Below are positions 27,124 through 36,038 of a DNA stretch of 64,000 bases, one piece after another; within the stretch, counting starts at the first letter, position 1, and the number at the start of each line of letters is the position of its first letter. Made by a program: the position numbers and the translations under genes. Under the pieces are notes generated by a model, which searched no databases, was not told the origin of the DNA, and saw only the letters and a program-made list of their open reading frames with translations. Source of the DNA: Chloroflexota bacterium (lineage in GTDB: Bacteria > Chloroflexota > Limnocylindria > Limnocylindrales > CSP1-4); assembly GCA_016191395.1 (NCBI GenBank), contig JACPOS010000023.1:127290-191289 (forward strand). Direction: 5' to 3'.

Positions 27124-28803
27124 CTACATCTGCTCCGGCGCGGAGATCCCCAGCAGCGCGAGCGCGTTCGCCAGCGAGATTCGCGTGGCATCCACCAGCG
27201 CCAGCCGCTTCGCCGAGCGCTCCGGCTCGTCCGGGTCCACGACCCGGGCGTCGCGATAGAAGGCGTGGAACGCCGTCGCGAGCTCCGTGGCATACGTGGT
27301 GACGCCCTGGGTCTCCTGCGCCGATGCCGCGTCCTCCACGACCTCGGGCAGGCGCGCGACGACCCTCGCGAGCGTGCCCTCGGGCCCTTCGCCGAGCGAC
27401 CCCGCCACGGATGGCGCCGCCGCAAGGCCCGTGTCGGCCGCCTTGCGCAGGATCGAGGCGATCCTCGCGTGCGCGTACTGCACGTAGTAGACGGGGTTCT
27501 CGCTGGACTGCTTCTTCGCCAGCTCGATGTCCACGTCCATGTTCACGTTCGCGCCGCGGCTCGCGAAGTACCAGCGGGCGGCGTCCGCGCCGAGCTCCGC
27601 GAGCAGGTCGTCGAGCGCGATGAACGTCCCGGCGCGCTTGGACATGGACAGCTCCTGGCCGTCCTGCAGGAAGTGCACCCAGCCGGTGAGGATCACCTCG
27701 ACCGCGGCCTTATCGAAGCCCATCGCCTCCGCCGCGTTGCGCAGGCGCGCGACCGTTCCGTGGTGATCCGCGCCCCAGATGTAGATGAGGTGGTCGAAGC
27801 CGCGGCTCAGCTTCTCGGTGACGTAGCCGATGTCGTACGCGAAGTAGGTGAGGCTCCCGTTGGAGCGGATGACGACGCGATCCTTGTCGTCGCCGAAGGC
27901 CGTCGAGCGGAACCACGTGGCGCCATCGGCCTCGTACAGGTGGCCGCCCTCGCGGAGGCGGGCGATGGCCCGATCTACCCAGCCGTGCTCGAGCAGGCTG
28001 CCCTCGGTGGTCCATACGTCGAACCGGACACCGAGCGACGCCAGCGACGCCTCGATGCCCTTGCGGATCCTGTCCGATGCCCAGCGGCCGGCCGCCCACG
28101 CACGCTGTTCCTCGGCGTCGTCGCCGGTTCGGGCTGCGACGACCGTGTCGGGGACCTCCGCGGCGAGATCCACCACGTACTCGCCGTGGTAGCCGTCCTC
28201 GGGGACGTCGCGGCCCTCGCGGATCGCGAGCACGGACGCGCCCAGGTTGCGCACCTGCGCCCCCGAATCGTTGAAGTAGTACTCGCGTGTCACCCGCTGG
28301 CCACCGGCCTCGAGCACCCTGGCCAGCAGGTCGCCGACGAACGCGCCGCGCGCGTTGCCGACGGTCAGCGGTCCGGTCGGGTTGGCCGAGACGAACTCCA
28401 CGTTGACGTGTCGCCCGGACGAGGCGCCGGTGCCGCGGCCCCAACCCGCGGGCTCGCGTCGCGCGTGATCGACGATCGCCTCGACGGCAGCGTCCGTGAA
28501 CCGAAGGTTCAGGAAGCCCGGATTGACTGCCTCGGCCGTCCCGATCGCACTGCCCGGGTCCGCGGCGCGAACCTCGACCATCGCCTCGGCCAGGGCGGTC
28601 GCGATGGCGATGGGTGCCATCCGGAGCGGCTTCGCGAGTCGGAGGGCCAGGTTGGCGGCCAGGTCACCGTGCTCCGGCTTCGCCGGCCGGCTCACCTCGA
28701 TCTCCGCAGCCCGCGCCTCTGGAACGTCCGGCAACCGGCCGGAGGCGATCGCCCGCTCGAACGCGGCGCCAACGGCGTTCCTCGCCGCCGCTCGCAGCGT
28801 CAT
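27124..28803 (-). CDS. argS: Arginyl-tRNA synthetase
   Basis: 559 residues from ATG 28803 (GTG 28833 is an alternative start). This class I synthetase charges tRNA-Arg. The N-terminal Add-1 domain (residues 1-110) is followed by EFVSANPTGPLTVGNARGAF, where the HIGH motif reads Thr147-Val-Gly-Asn150, lacking both histidines. The catalytic domain continues with REYYFNDSGAQV, IYIWGADHHGTVARL and ELSMSKRAGTF (KMSKS-equivalent). The C-terminal anticodon-binding helical domain starts with YVQYAHARIASIL. Length is normal, and no second argS is visible in the window. Confidence 0.95.
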   Translation of the reverse strand: MTLRAAARNAVGAAFERAIASGRLPDVPEARAAEIEVSRPAKPEHGDLAANLALRLAKPLRMAPIAIATALAEAMVEVRAADPGSAIGTAEAVNPGFLNLRFTDAAVEAIVDHARREPAGWGRGTGASSGRHVNVEFVSANPTGPLTVGNARGAFVGDLLARVLEAGGQRVTREYYFNDSGAQVRNLGASVLAIREGRDVPEDGYHGEYVVDLAAEVPDTVVAARTGDDAEEQRAWAAGRWASDRIRKGIEASLASLGVRFDVWTTEGSLLEHGWVDRAIARLREGGHLYEADGATWFRSTAFGDDKDRVVIRSNGSLTYFAYDIGYVTEKLSRGFDHLIYIWGADHHGTVARLRNAAEAMGFDKAAVEVILTGWVHFLQDGQELSMSKRAGTFIALDDLLAELGADAARWYFASRGANVNMDVDIELAKKQSSENPVYYVQYAHARIASILRKAADTGLAAAPSVAGSLGEGPEGTLARVVARLPEVVEDAASAQETQGVTTYATELATAFHAFYRDARVVDPDEPERSAKRLALVDATRISLANALALLGISAPEQM

Positions 28804-29125
28804 CACTGGGTTTGATCCGCCGTGTGCGTCCACCCGAGCATGGTACTGACGGACCAGAAGTCACGGCCCAGCCCGTCCGAATCGTTGCAATGTTCGACGA
28901 AATGCACCGAATTCGTGGGCGGTCTGCGTGTTTGCAGTCGCATTAGGGACACTCTGGGAGTGTGAGGAAGTACTAGACGACCAAAGGACCTTCGTGCACA
29001 CTACGGGCCCGATCGGGCCCCCGTAGGGTCCTCGGGGACTTTGGCAAAGTACTCAGGTACCTATGCCGGGGCGGCAGAATCAATGGTCCGGTCCAGGTTG
29101 GGATAGCGGAGGGACAAGGCACAAC
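28804..29125. other. Structured upstream region of the secreted-protein gene
   Basis: A 322-nt spacer between divergent argS and the gene at 29126; no gene seen. It contains ACACTC/GAGTGT (about 28949-28963), a very stable hairpin CTAC-GGGCCCGATCGGGCCC-CC-GTAG (29001-29026, with a 16-bp palindromic core), and further short complementary segments to 29090 such as the AGTACT and GGTACC region. Taken together it looks like a long structured 5' leader. I could not match it to c-di-GMP or other riboswitch consensus sequences from memory. Confidence 0.4.
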
Positions 29126-29794
29126 ATGACCAGTCTGAAGAAGCTCGCAGCGCTGTTCGGCGCTGGTGCACTCGTGTTCGCGATGGCCGGGACGGTGCTA
29201 GCCGCCACGCCCGCCAGCGACCAGGGTGTCGTGCCGACGACCGTCGATCCGGGGAACATCACCCTCGACGGCAAGGGCAACAACGACTCGGCCAATTGCG
29301 CCGTTGCTGACGGCCTCGAGACCGGCGACTCCGCCGGCAGCGACGATACCGACAACGGTGTCCACGTTGCCTGGACCTACGACGGAACCTCGAAGGCCTT
29401 CGGCTTCACGGCCACAGGCGGCCTCGTGACGATCGCCTACGTCAAGGGCGGCAACGGCTACAACAAGTACGACTACACCGGCAAGTCCGGTGGTGGCGTT
29501 GCCTCCGATGGCAACATGTTCGCTCCTGACACGAACGGTGATGGCAAGCCCCAGGGTCTCAGCCACGCGGTGTTCTGCACCTCGCCGTCTGAGTCCGAGC
29601 CCACGCCGACCCCGACGTTCGGGTCGAGCCAGGCAGGTGAGACTGATCAGGCGACCGAGCCCAACACCGCTGCCATCGGCGGGAACGGTACCTCGGGCCC
29701 GGCTGACAGCGCGTGGCTGCTCGTGGTCGCGCTCGGCGTGCTCCTCGCGAGCGTCGTCGTGCTGACCCCGGCGCGGGCCAAGAGCCGGCGCTAG
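29126..29794 (+). CDS. Secreted protein with C-terminal membrane anchor
   Basis: 222 residues. The signal peptide (KKLAALFGAGALVFAMAGTV, cleavage after LA near residue 27) precedes an Asp/Gly/Asn-rich domain with aromatic residues (GGNGYNKYDYTGKSGGG, APDTNGDGKPQG). Two cysteines (NCAVADG, VFCTSP) may pair. A Ser/Thr/Pro/Glu spacer leads to a C-terminal helix (AWLLVVALGVLLASVVVL) and a basic end (PARAKSRR). This is sortase-substrate-like topology, though no LPxTG is present; the nearest is EPNTAA. GGAGGG precedes the ATG. The function is probably cell-surface, but no family is recognised. Confidence 0.65.
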   Translation: MTSLKKLAALFGAGALVFAMAGTVLAATPASDQGVVPTTVDPGNITLDGKGNNDSANCAVADGLETGDSAGSDDTDNGVHVAWTYDGTSKAFGFTATGGLVTIAYVKGGNGYNKYDYTGKSGGGVASDGNMFAPDTNGDGKPQGLSHAVFCTSPSESEPTPTPTFGSSQAGETDQATEPNTAAIGGNGTSGPADSAWLLVVALGVLLASVVVLTPARAKSRR

Positions 29795-29826
29795 GTAGCA
29801 GTCCCGACCAGGGACCAGACCAACGA

Positions 29827-29863
29827 AACGAGGGCCCGGGAAACCCGGGCCCTCGTTCTTTTC
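29827..29863 (+). terminator. Strong intrinsic terminator
   Basis: A perfect 14-bp stem (29827-29840 with 29844-29857, core GAGGGCCCGGG / CCCGGGCCCTC) and an AAA loop are followed by TTCTTTTC. It sits 33 nt after the stop of the secreted-protein gene. It is close to symmetric (A-run on the left, T-run on the right), so it could also stop leftward transcripts. Confidence 0.92.
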
Positions 29864-30018
29864 TGCCTCGCAGCGCGGACCGCGGTCGAGCGTCGGTCGC
29901 GGTCTTGTGATTCATGACGGGCGCCGGGCGACGGTGCGGTCATGGGCGAGATCGGCTCCGGGCTGGAGCACGCAAGGCGGGCGGCGGGGAAATCCCGCCG
30001 GCGCTTGCCGGTTACCCG

Positions 30019-30744
30019 CTAGCGAGTCGGTGCGTTCTCCGGGGCGCCGGGAGGCGTGGATGGCCGGCCGCCATGCGCGCCCTTGTCCTTGAGCTTCGCG
30101 GTCGCCTTCTGGCTCGCATCGATCGCGTGCTCGATGGCCGCCTGCTCGGGTAGCGTTGCAGTCAGGGCCTCGAGCACAGCCGTGTGCTTGGAGAGCTCGG
30201 CTTCGAGGCGCGCGAGGCGGTCGACGTCGTCTCCGACGTCGGTGACGGTCGCTTCCACCTCGGCCTGATAGGCAGCAAGGGCGGCGGCGAGTGCCGAGAG
30301 ATCTCCGCGCCGCGCGGCGGCCTCAGCCTCGGCCAGGCGTTCAGTCAGGAGTCTCTCGTGCGAGGCGAGGCGGGCGTCCACCTGGCTCGGCAGGAATGCG
30401 GTCTCGATCGCGACGCGGGCGTTGTAGAACGGGCTGCCCGGCGGCGCCGCGAGCACCGCCGCGCTCGTCCCGAGCGTGAGGGTGGCGGCGAGGCCCAGCG
30501 CAAACGCCCGCTGCGGCACACGGAAGCCCGGCAGGCCCCAGCGTGAGCGGCGAGCGACATCGGTTTCCGCCGCACGTTGTGCCGTCGCCGCAATGGCACT
30601 GCGGAGGGCGGCCTCCCTCAGCACCTGGGCGCGCATGCGGGCGAGCACGAGACCGGCAGGGCTCAGGCGGGCGTCGGCGTACGCCTCCAGCAGGTTCTCG
30701 ATCTCGTCGAGGGCCGCGAGGTCGCGGTCGAAGTACTCGGTCAT
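30019..30744 (-). CDS. DUF5667-type membrane protein, probable anti-sigma partner
   Basis: 241 residues. The cytoplasmic head (residues 1-75) is followed by one transmembrane segment (FALGLAATLTLGTSAAVLAA). Then comes PGSPFYNARVAIETAF, the DUF5667 signature, and a long Ala/Glu/Leu/Arg helical, likely coiled-coil, extracytoplasmic part. The tail is Pro/Gly-rich. It overlaps the ECF sigma gene upstream by ATGA, the usual layout of a sigma factor with its membrane-bound regulator. It may hold the sigma factor or sense envelope stress. No ZAS zinc motif is seen. Confidence 0.75.
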   Translation of the reverse strand: MTEYFDRDLAALDEIENLLEAYADARLSPAGLVLARMRAQVLREAALRSAIAATAQRAAETDVARRSRWGLPGFRVPQRAFALGLAATLTLGTSAAVLAAPPGSPFYNARVAIETAFLPSQVDARLASHERLLTERLAEAEAAARRGDLSALAAALAAYQAEVEATVTDVGDDVDRLARLEAELSKHTAVLEALTATLPEQAAIEHAIDASQKATAKLKDKGAHGGRPSTPPGAPENAPTR

Positions 30745-31349
30745 CGGAGCACGTTCATCGTCGCCGCGACCACCGAGGCGGCGGACGGCCCGGACTTCGC
30801 GGGCGCGCCGACCTCGATCCCGAGCGAGCGTCGCAGGGACGCGATCGCGCGGAACTGGAGTCCGCGGACGGTCCCCTCCTGGCGACCCATCGCCACCGCG
30901 GTCTCGAGAACCGAGAGGCCGGCAAAGAAGCGCAGCTCGATCACCTCACGTTGATCGTCGGTCAGCTCCGTCAGCGCACTGGCGACCTTGTCGAGGTCGT
31001 CCTGCAGGGCCGCCTGCGCCTCCGGCCCGGCGTCGTCGGTCTCCCGAGTCACCGCGGCCACGAGCGACAGGTGGTCCCGTCGTGTCCGGATCTGGTCGAT
31101 GATCGCGTTCCTGGCCAGCCGGAAGAGCCAGCCCCCGAACGGGATGCCCCGCGCCTCATAGCGCGGGAGCGCTTCCAGGGCCTTGACGAAGACCAGCTGC
31201 GTCAGGTCCTCCGCGTCACTCGGGCCGTTGACGCGGCTGGCGATGAAGCGATGAATCGGCCCCGCGTACGCATCGAAGATGCGACCGAAGGCCTCGCGGT
31301 CACCCCGCTTGGCCTCCGCGACGAGCCGATCCAGCGTTTCGTCGTCCAT
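30741..31349 (-). CDS. ECF-type RNA polymerase sigma factor
   Basis: 202 residues. Region 2 includes AFGRIFDAYAGPIHRFI and DAEDLTQLVFVKALEALPRY; region 4 includes LTDDQREVIELRFFAGLSVL and the HTH ETAVAMGRQEGTVRGLQFRA. There is no region 1 or 3, so it belongs to the ECF group. It is coupled by a 4-nt overlap to the DUF5667 membrane protein. It starts 27 nt after the PHP gene stop on the same strand, so it may be cotranscribed with tdh-kbl-PHP. Its target promoter cannot be told from here. Confidence 0.92.
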   Translation of the reverse strand: MDDETLDRLVAEAKRGDREAFGRIFDAYAGPIHRFIASRVNGPSDAEDLTQLVFVKALEALPRYEARGIPFGGWLFRLARNAIIDQIRTRRDHLSLVAAVTRETDDAGPEAQAALQDDLDKVASALTELTDDQREVIELRFFAGLSVLETAVAMGRQEGTVRGLQFRAIASLRRSLGIEVGAPAKSGPSAASVVAATMNVLR

Positions 31350-31376
31350 TGGGTAACGAAGGATCCCTGCCCGGCG

Positions 31377-32273
31377 TTAGGTGCGCAAGCCGTCGACGGT
31401 ACTGTTGGAGGTGTCGCGTGGCACCTGGATGCGCACGCGCTCGGCCCCCCGCCGGAAGCTCAGCGCCTCGAATCCGGCCGCGGCGAGGTGCCGGTACGAC
31501 TCGTCCAGTCGTGCCGCGAACGACCCACGGGAGTGGGCATCAGATCCGACAACCACGCGCTCGCCCCCCAGCTCGCGAAACCGCGCCACGACGGCCGCCG
31601 AAGGATACGTCTCGGCCCCCGGATACCTCAAGCCGCTGCTGTTGACTTCGAGCGCCACCCCTGACTCGATGATCGCCCGAAGCGCCGGCTCCTGGAGGTC
31701 CGGCCGCTCGGCAAGGTCCGCGGCGGTGATGAGCGGGTGCAGGTAGCGCTTGACGACGTCGAGATGGCCGATGGTGTCGAAGAGCCCGGAGCGTGCCGCC
31801 GCGATGATCTCCGCGTAGTAGGGGGCCACGACCTCGTCCAGCGAGCGTCCTTTGATCCAGTCGCGCACGCGCGACGGCCAGTACGGCGATTCCGGCCAGT
31901 CGTGGACCGAGCCGATCACGTAGTCGTAGTGGTGGTGCTTCAGATGGTCGCGGACGTCCGCCTCCCAGCGCCGGTTGAAGGTGAGCTCCGCCCCGAACCG
32001 GATGACGACGCCCTGCTTCGCCCATCGCTCCGCGGCACCGCGGACGACGCGCTCGCGGTCGTCGAAGCGTGAGTAGGCGTACGCGGGGTCGCGCGGGTCG
32101 AAGTCGACGTGATCGGTGATCGCGATCTCCGGGATGCCACGCTCCACCGCGAGGGCGGCGTACACGTCGATGGGGACTGCGCTGTCTGGCGACTGCTCGG
32201 TGTGGAGATGGGCGTCGAGGGGCAACCCGTGCACGGGCTGAGGCTCAGTGCCGGAAGGGAAGTCCCGGGTCAC
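31377..32273 (-). CDS. PHP-domain phosphoesterase, histidinol-phosphatase-like
   Basis: 298 residues from GTG 32273, overlapping the kbl stop by GTGA. The fold begins DAHLHTEQSPDSAV (first metal pair HxH), then AITDHVDFDP, FGAELTF, VIGSVHDW and VVGSDAHSRGSF, giving the ordered metal ligands of PHP phosphoesterases. HisK-type histidinol-phosphate phosphatases look like this, but no his biosynthesis genes are present and the operon is threonine catabolism. Another phosphomonoester or a generic hydrolase role is equally likely. Confidence 0.8.
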   Translation of the reverse strand: MTRDFPSGTEPQPVHGLPLDAHLHTEQSPDSAVPIDVYAALAVERGIPEIAITDHVDFDPRDPAYAYSRFDDRERVVRGAAERWAKQGVVIRFGAELTFNRRWEADVRDHLKHHHYDYVIGSVHDWPESPYWPSRVRDWIKGRSLDEVVAPYYAEIIAAARSGLFDTIGHLDVVKRYLHPLITAADLAERPDLQEPALRAIIESGVALEVNSSGLRYPGAETYPSAAVVARFRELGGERVVVGSDAHSRGSFAARLDESYRHLAAAGFEALSFRRGAERVRIQVPRDTSNSTVDGLRT

Positions 32274-33490
32274 GCCGCGATGATGCCGAGCTCGTTGCCC
32301 ACTCTCGCGAACGCGTCGAGCGCGCGGTCCAGGTGCTCGTCGGTGAGCGCCGCGGTGACGATCGTCCGGAGCCGGGCCTGGTCGAGCGCGACGGTGGGGA
32401 ACACGACCGAGGTCGCGAACACGCCCTCCTCGAACAGCCGGCCGGAGAAGCGGATCGCGGCTTCCGAGTCGCCTACGATGATCGGCGTGATCGGCGTCTC
32501 GGACCTGCCGGTGTCGAAGCCCAGGCGGGTCAGCTCTGCCTTGAAGCGCTTGGTGCTCGCCCACAGGCGCTCGATGCGCGAGGGTTCGTCTTCCATGACC
32601 CGGATGGCCTCGCGACAGGCGGCCGCGTCAGCCGGCGGGTGGGAGGTGGAGAACAGGAACGGCCGGGCGCGCTGGACGAGGATGTCGCGCAGGGCCTGCG
32701 AGCCGGCCACGTAGCCGCCGAGGACACCCATCGCCTTCGACATCGTGCCGACCTGGACGTCCACGCGCCCGTGCAGCCCGAAGTGGTCCACCGAGCCGCG
32801 ACCGTTGCGCCCCAGGACGCCCGAGGCGTGCGCGTCGTCGACGTACACCGCGGCCCCGACCTCCTCTGCCGCCTCGACGATGCCCGGCAGCGGCGCGATG
32901 TCGCCGTCCATCGAGAAGACCCCGTCGGTGACGACCAGGATCAGCCGGTAGGGACCGGACCCGTCCGGGCGACCTTGTTCCGCCGCCTCACGGAGGATCT
33001 CGCGCAGCGCCACGACGTCCTTGTGCGGGAAGACCTTCCGGGGCGCCTTTGAGAGGCGCATGCCGTCGATGATCGAGGCGTGGTTGAGCGCGTCGGACAC
33101 GATCAGGTCCGCCTCGCCGGTGATCGTGGGGATGACCCCGGTGTTCGCCGTGAAGCCGGACTGGAACGTGAGGACGGCCTCGGCGCTCTTGAAGACCGCC
33201 AGCTCCGCCTCGAGCAGCTCGTGCTCCGCCATGGTGCCCGCGATCGTCCTGACCGCTCCGGAGCCCACACCGAACTCGGCCACGGCGGCGAGCGCCGCGT
33301 CGCGCAGCCGCGGGTGGTGGGTGAGCCCCAGGTAGTCGTTCGACGAGAGGCTGATGACCTCGTGACCGTCGACGACGGTCACCGGGCCCTGCGCCGCGCT
33401 CATCACGCGCAGGGGCCGGTACAGATGCTTCGACTTCAGGTCAGCGAGCTCGGCGTCGATGAACGCCAGTGGATTTCGTTGCCTCGTCAT
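32270..33490 (-). CDS. kbl: Glycine C-acetyltransferase (2-amino-3-ketobutyrate CoA ligase)
   Basis: A 406-residue PLP enzyme cleaving 2-amino-3-ketobutyrate with CoA to glycine and acetyl-CoA. The cofactor lysine is Lys252 in [26 protein letters not shown] binds the pyridine ring and SSNDYLGL is the substrate-loop motif of alpha-oxoamine synthases. ATG 33490 overlaps the tdh stop (ATGA), so this start is preferred over one four codons upstream. Neighbouring tdh makes the substrate, giving a complete threonine-to-glycine route. 8-amino-7-oxononanoate synthase is a relative, but tdh coupling argues against it. Confidence 0.93.
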   Translation of the reverse strand: MTRQRNPLAFIDAELADLKSKHLYRPLRVMSAAQGPVTVVDGHEVISLSSNDYLGLTHHPRLRDAALAAVAEFGVGSGAVRTIAGTMAEHELLEAELAVFKSAEAVLTFQSGFTANTGVIPTITGEADLIVSDALNHASIIDGMRLSKAPRKVFPHKDVVALREILREAAEQGRPDGSGPYRLILVVTDGVFSMDGDIAPLPGIVEAAEEVGAAVYVDDAHASGVLGRNGRGSVDHFGLHGRVDVQVGTMSKAMGVLGGYVAGSQALRDILVQRARPFLFSTSHPPADAAACREAIRVMEDEPSRIERLWASTKRFKAELTRLGFDTGRSETPITPIIVGDSEAAIRFSGRLFEEGVFATSVVFPTVALDQARLRTIVTAALTDEHLDRALDAFARVGNELGIIAA

Positions 33491-34518
33491 GACGCGCCCC
33501 AATCCATGATCACCTTGCCGGAATCGCCGGAGCGGGCGGCCGCGAACGCGGCCTCGAAATCACGGAAGCCGAAGCGATGCGTGATCGCCGGCCGGATGTC
33601 GAGCCCGGACTGGATGAGGACGCGCATCTTGTACCAGGTCTCGTACATCTCTCGGCCGTAGATCCCGCGCAGCGTCAGCTGGTTGAAGACGATCGTGTTG
33701 ACGTCCAGCGAGATCTCCGCGGTCGGGATGCCGAGGATCGCGATCCGGCCGCCGTGGGCCATGTTGTCGATGGCCGAGCGGAGGGCCGTGGCGTTGCCCG
33801 ACATCTCGAACGCGACGTCGAAGCCCTCGACCATGCCCAGCTCGCGCTGGACGTCGCGGAGGTCGCGCTCGCGCGGGTCGATCGCGATGGTCGCGCCCAT
33901 CCGCATCGCGAGGTCGCGGCGGAACGCATTCGGCTCGCTGATCACGATGTTCCGGGCGCCCGCGTGACGGGCGACGGCGCTGGCCATCAGCCCGATGGGG
34001 CCGGCACCGGTGACGAGGACGTCCTCGCCGAGGACCTCGAACGCGAGCGCCGTGTGCACGGCGTTGCCGAATGGGTCGAAGATCGCGGCGACCTCCTCGT
34101 CGATGCCCGGCGCGTGGTGCCAGACATTGGTCATCGGCAGCGCGACGTACTCCGCGAAGGCCCCGTCGCGATTGACGCCCAGGCCGACCGTGTTCACGCA
34201 CAGGTGCCGCTGGCCCGCCAGGCAGTGCCGGCAGCGGCCGCACGTGACGTGCCCCTCGCCGCTCACGAGCTCGCCGGGGTGGAAGTCGGTGACGTTCGCG
34301 CCGACGTCCGCAACCTCGCCCACGAACTCATGGCCGATCACCTGCGGCGGGTGGATGGTCTTCGCCGCCCACGGGTCCCACGACTCGATGTGCAGGTCCG
34401 TGCCGCAGATGCCCGTCTTGTGGACCCGGATCAGGACGTCGTTGATGCCGATATCCGGCCGCGGCACCTCCTGGAGGCGCAGCCCGGGCCCCGCGTCGAC
34501 CTTGACCAGGGCAAGCAT
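33487..34518 (-). CDS. tdh: L-threonine 3-dehydrogenase
   Basis: A 343-residue zinc medium-chain dehydrogenase oxidising threonine to 2-amino-3-ketobutyrate with NAD. Catalytic zinc: Cys38 ([10 protein letters not shown]), then [10 protein letters not shown]. Structural zinc: [15 protein letters not shown]. The Rossmann loop [15 protein letters not shown] and the C-terminal [20 protein letters not shown] are TDH-specific. ATG 34518 gives the standard length. It overlaps kbl by 4 nt and lies 16 nt after the DUF3105 gene. Confidence 0.95.
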   Translation of the reverse strand: MLALVKVDAGPGLRLQEVPRPDIGINDVLIRVHKTGICGTDLHIESWDPWAAKTIHPPQVIGHEFVGEVADVGANVTDFHPGELVSGEGHVTCGRCRHCLAGQRHLCVNTVGLGVNRDGAFAEYVALPMTNVWHHAPGIDEEVAAIFDPFGNAVHTALAFEVLGEDVLVTGAGPIGLMASAVARHAGARNIVISEPNAFRRDLAMRMGATIAIDPRERDLRDVQRELGMVEGFDVAFEMSGNATALRSAIDNMAHGGRIAILGIPTAEISLDVNTIVFNQLTLRGIYGREMYETWYKMRVLIQSGLDIRPAITHRFGFRDFEAAFAAARSGDSGKVIMDWGAS

Positions 34519-34534
34519 CAGGTGATGGTGCCGA

Positions 34535-35419
34535 TCAGCTCGGCGACGGGCCGGTGCTGGCCGGCGCGGTCGGAACCGTCGTCGGTGCAATTGTCGGTGC
34601 GGTGGTCGGCACCTGGGTCGCGGTCGCGGCCGGGGTAGGAGTCGCTGGTCCCGGGGTCGGCGTGGGCAATGGACACGCGAGCTCCTGGACGTTGAAGCGC
34701 TCGGCTCGCTCCGCGAAGAACCTGAGGAGCGACGCCTCGTCCAGCGTCTGCATCGGCAGCACGTTGTCCCAGACCAGGGCCGCGTACGGCCACGCCATGT
34801 CGTCGAAGCGGGTGATGACCGGCGAGGTCTGGTTCGGCGGGAAATCGCAGACAGGGCTGTTCGGCCACTTGGCGAGCAGGGCTTTCAGGGCAGCCTGCCC
34901 GGCGTCGTCGCAGGCGGGCCCCGGGCACTTGTAGAGGAGCACAAGGGCGCTGTGCTCGAGGTTATGGATCCAGCCCTGTGGGATGGTGACGTCCGAGGGC
35001 CCGTACACCTTGTTGCCCGGGATTGGACCAAGGGGCGGTTCGTTGTAGTGCTTGCCGCTCGCGGGCGGGCAGAACGTGTAGGTCACTCGAGTGCCGGCGT
35101 CGACGTGGTTGTGGCCCATGTCCGCCTGCACGAAGCCGATGGGCGGCTCCGTCGCGGGTGGGTTGGTGGTGCCCGGCTCCGCAGTGGGCAGGACCACGCG
35201 CGGCGGGGCAGTTGGGTCGAACGTGTTCGAGCACGCATATGCGGGCTGCGTGGAGTTGAGGAAGGCCATCCCAGCGAGGATCAGCACGGCCACGGCGCCG
35301 CCGGCCACCAGGAGCCGGTTGCGGTTCCGCTCGAGGAAGGTGGAGCTGCGGGGTGCGGGGCGGCGGGAACGTCGCGTGGCCCGGCCGGCCGGGGTGGGGC
35401 GACGGGAAGGCGTGCTCAA
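34535..35419 (-). CDS. DUF3105 membrane-anchored protein
   Basis: A 294-residue protein. The basic N-terminus and one transmembrane anchor ([19 protein letters not shown], about 35-53) place the rest outside. The DUF3105 core has [41 protein letters not shown] and [12 protein letters not shown], with several His and Cys able to bind metal. The C-terminus is a long Pro/Thr/Ala repeat tail. Function is unknown. It starts at TTG 35419 and precedes tdh on the same strand. Confidence 0.85.
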   Translation of the reverse strand: MSTPSRRPTPAGRATRRSRRPAPRSSTFLERNRNRLLVAGGAVAVLILAGMAFLNSTQPAYACSNTFDPTAPPRVVLPTAEPGTTNPPATEPPIGFVQADMGHNHVDAGTRVTYTFCPPASGKHYNEPPLGPIPGNKVYGPSDVTIPQGWIHNLEHSALVLLYKCPGPACDDAGQAALKALLAKWPNSPVCDFPPNQTSPVITRFDDMAWPYAALVWDNVLPMQTLDEASLLRFFAERAERFNVQELACPLPTPTPGPATPTPAATATQVPTTAPTIAPTTVPTAPASTGPSPS

Positions 35420-35503
35420 GTGGTCGGCCTCACTGGTCGTGGTGGGCGATCGGCGTGCCAGTCTGCCAGATCGCGCGCGCGAGCGCGAAGAGCGGTCACG
35501 GGG

Positions 35504-35872
35504 TCACTCCTGGTCCAGCCACGCGACGGCCGCGGGCGTGCGCAGCCCGCGGAAGAGGACCATCGCCACGACGACGACCAGGACCGCTGCAACCAGCTGG
35601 TTGATGAGGACGGCCAGCGGGACGGCCGGGATCGCGAGGCTGAGCAGGCCGAGCGCCAGGTTCCGGGCTGCCGCCTTGCGCTGGAGCACGAGGGTGGTGG
35701 TGAAGATGGTGTATGCCAGCAGGGCCATCAACACGACGCCGGTGAACGTGATGGGCACCTGAATCGCCTGCTCCACGACCGGGCCCAGCGCCAGCCCGAC
35801 CCCTGCCAGAATCAGGAACGCATACACGAGGAACAGGGCGATGCCCCAGGGCATTCCGCGGACCGAGATCAT
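35504..35872 (-). CDS. Small four-helix membrane protein
   Basis: 122 residues, almost entirely hydrophobic, with four predicted helices (GIALFLVYAFLILAGVGLAL; TFTGVVLMALLAYTIFTTTL; ALGLLSLAIPAVPLAVLINQ; LVAAVLVVVVAMVLF). No family is recognised. ATG at 35872 is chosen; the frame is open to 35956, but that would cover the promoter of the divergent LacI gene. A second ATG six codons later is possible. Confidence 0.6.
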   Translation of the reverse strand: MISVRGMPWGIALFLVYAFLILAGVGLALGPVVEQAIQVPITFTGVVLMALLAYTIFTTTLVLQRKAAARNLALGLLSLAIPAVPLAVLINQLVAAVLVVVVAMVLFRGLRTPAAVAWLDQE

Positions 35873-35911
35873 GGCTCCATTGTGGGCGACAACGCCAGGG
35901 GCATCCGACTC

Positions 35912-35966
35912 TTGACGGCCGGGGACTGGATCGCTACTGTCACTAAACCGGTTCACTAAACCGGTT
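35912..35966 (+). promoter_or_regulatory. LacI-gene promoter with tandem AACCGGTT operators
   Basis: -35 TTGACG (35912-35917), a 17-nt spacer and -10 TACTGT (35935-35940) are followed immediately by two copies of a 13-bp unit CACTAAACCGGTT. Each copy has the palindrome AACCGGTT (35946-35953 and 35959-35966), with the central CG typical of LacI-family operators. The first copy covers the expected transcription start, so the repressor should shut off its own gene. Confidence 0.8.
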
Positions 35967-36038
35967 CACCTGCGATCCGCCGGGAGGCTGGCCTGGGTCG
36001 TGGGCGCGACGGTGCTCACCCCGTCGCCGGAGGAGGAC

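Noticed and set aside
26968-28815. 615-codon open frame on the plus strand opposite argS
   Set aside because: Antisense shadow of argS caused by high GC; Arg-rich composition with no motif, while argS on the other strand is unmistakable.
28980-29090. Possible GEMM (c-di-GMP-I) riboswitch
   Set aside because: GGCAAAG and a later GCCGGGGCGGC look faintly similar, but the conserved GACGCAAAGC and tetraloop-receptor parts are missing.
32109-33661. Plus-strand open frames opposite kbl
   Set aside because: Antisense shadows; kbl has complete PLP-enzyme motifs and operon overlaps on the minus strand.
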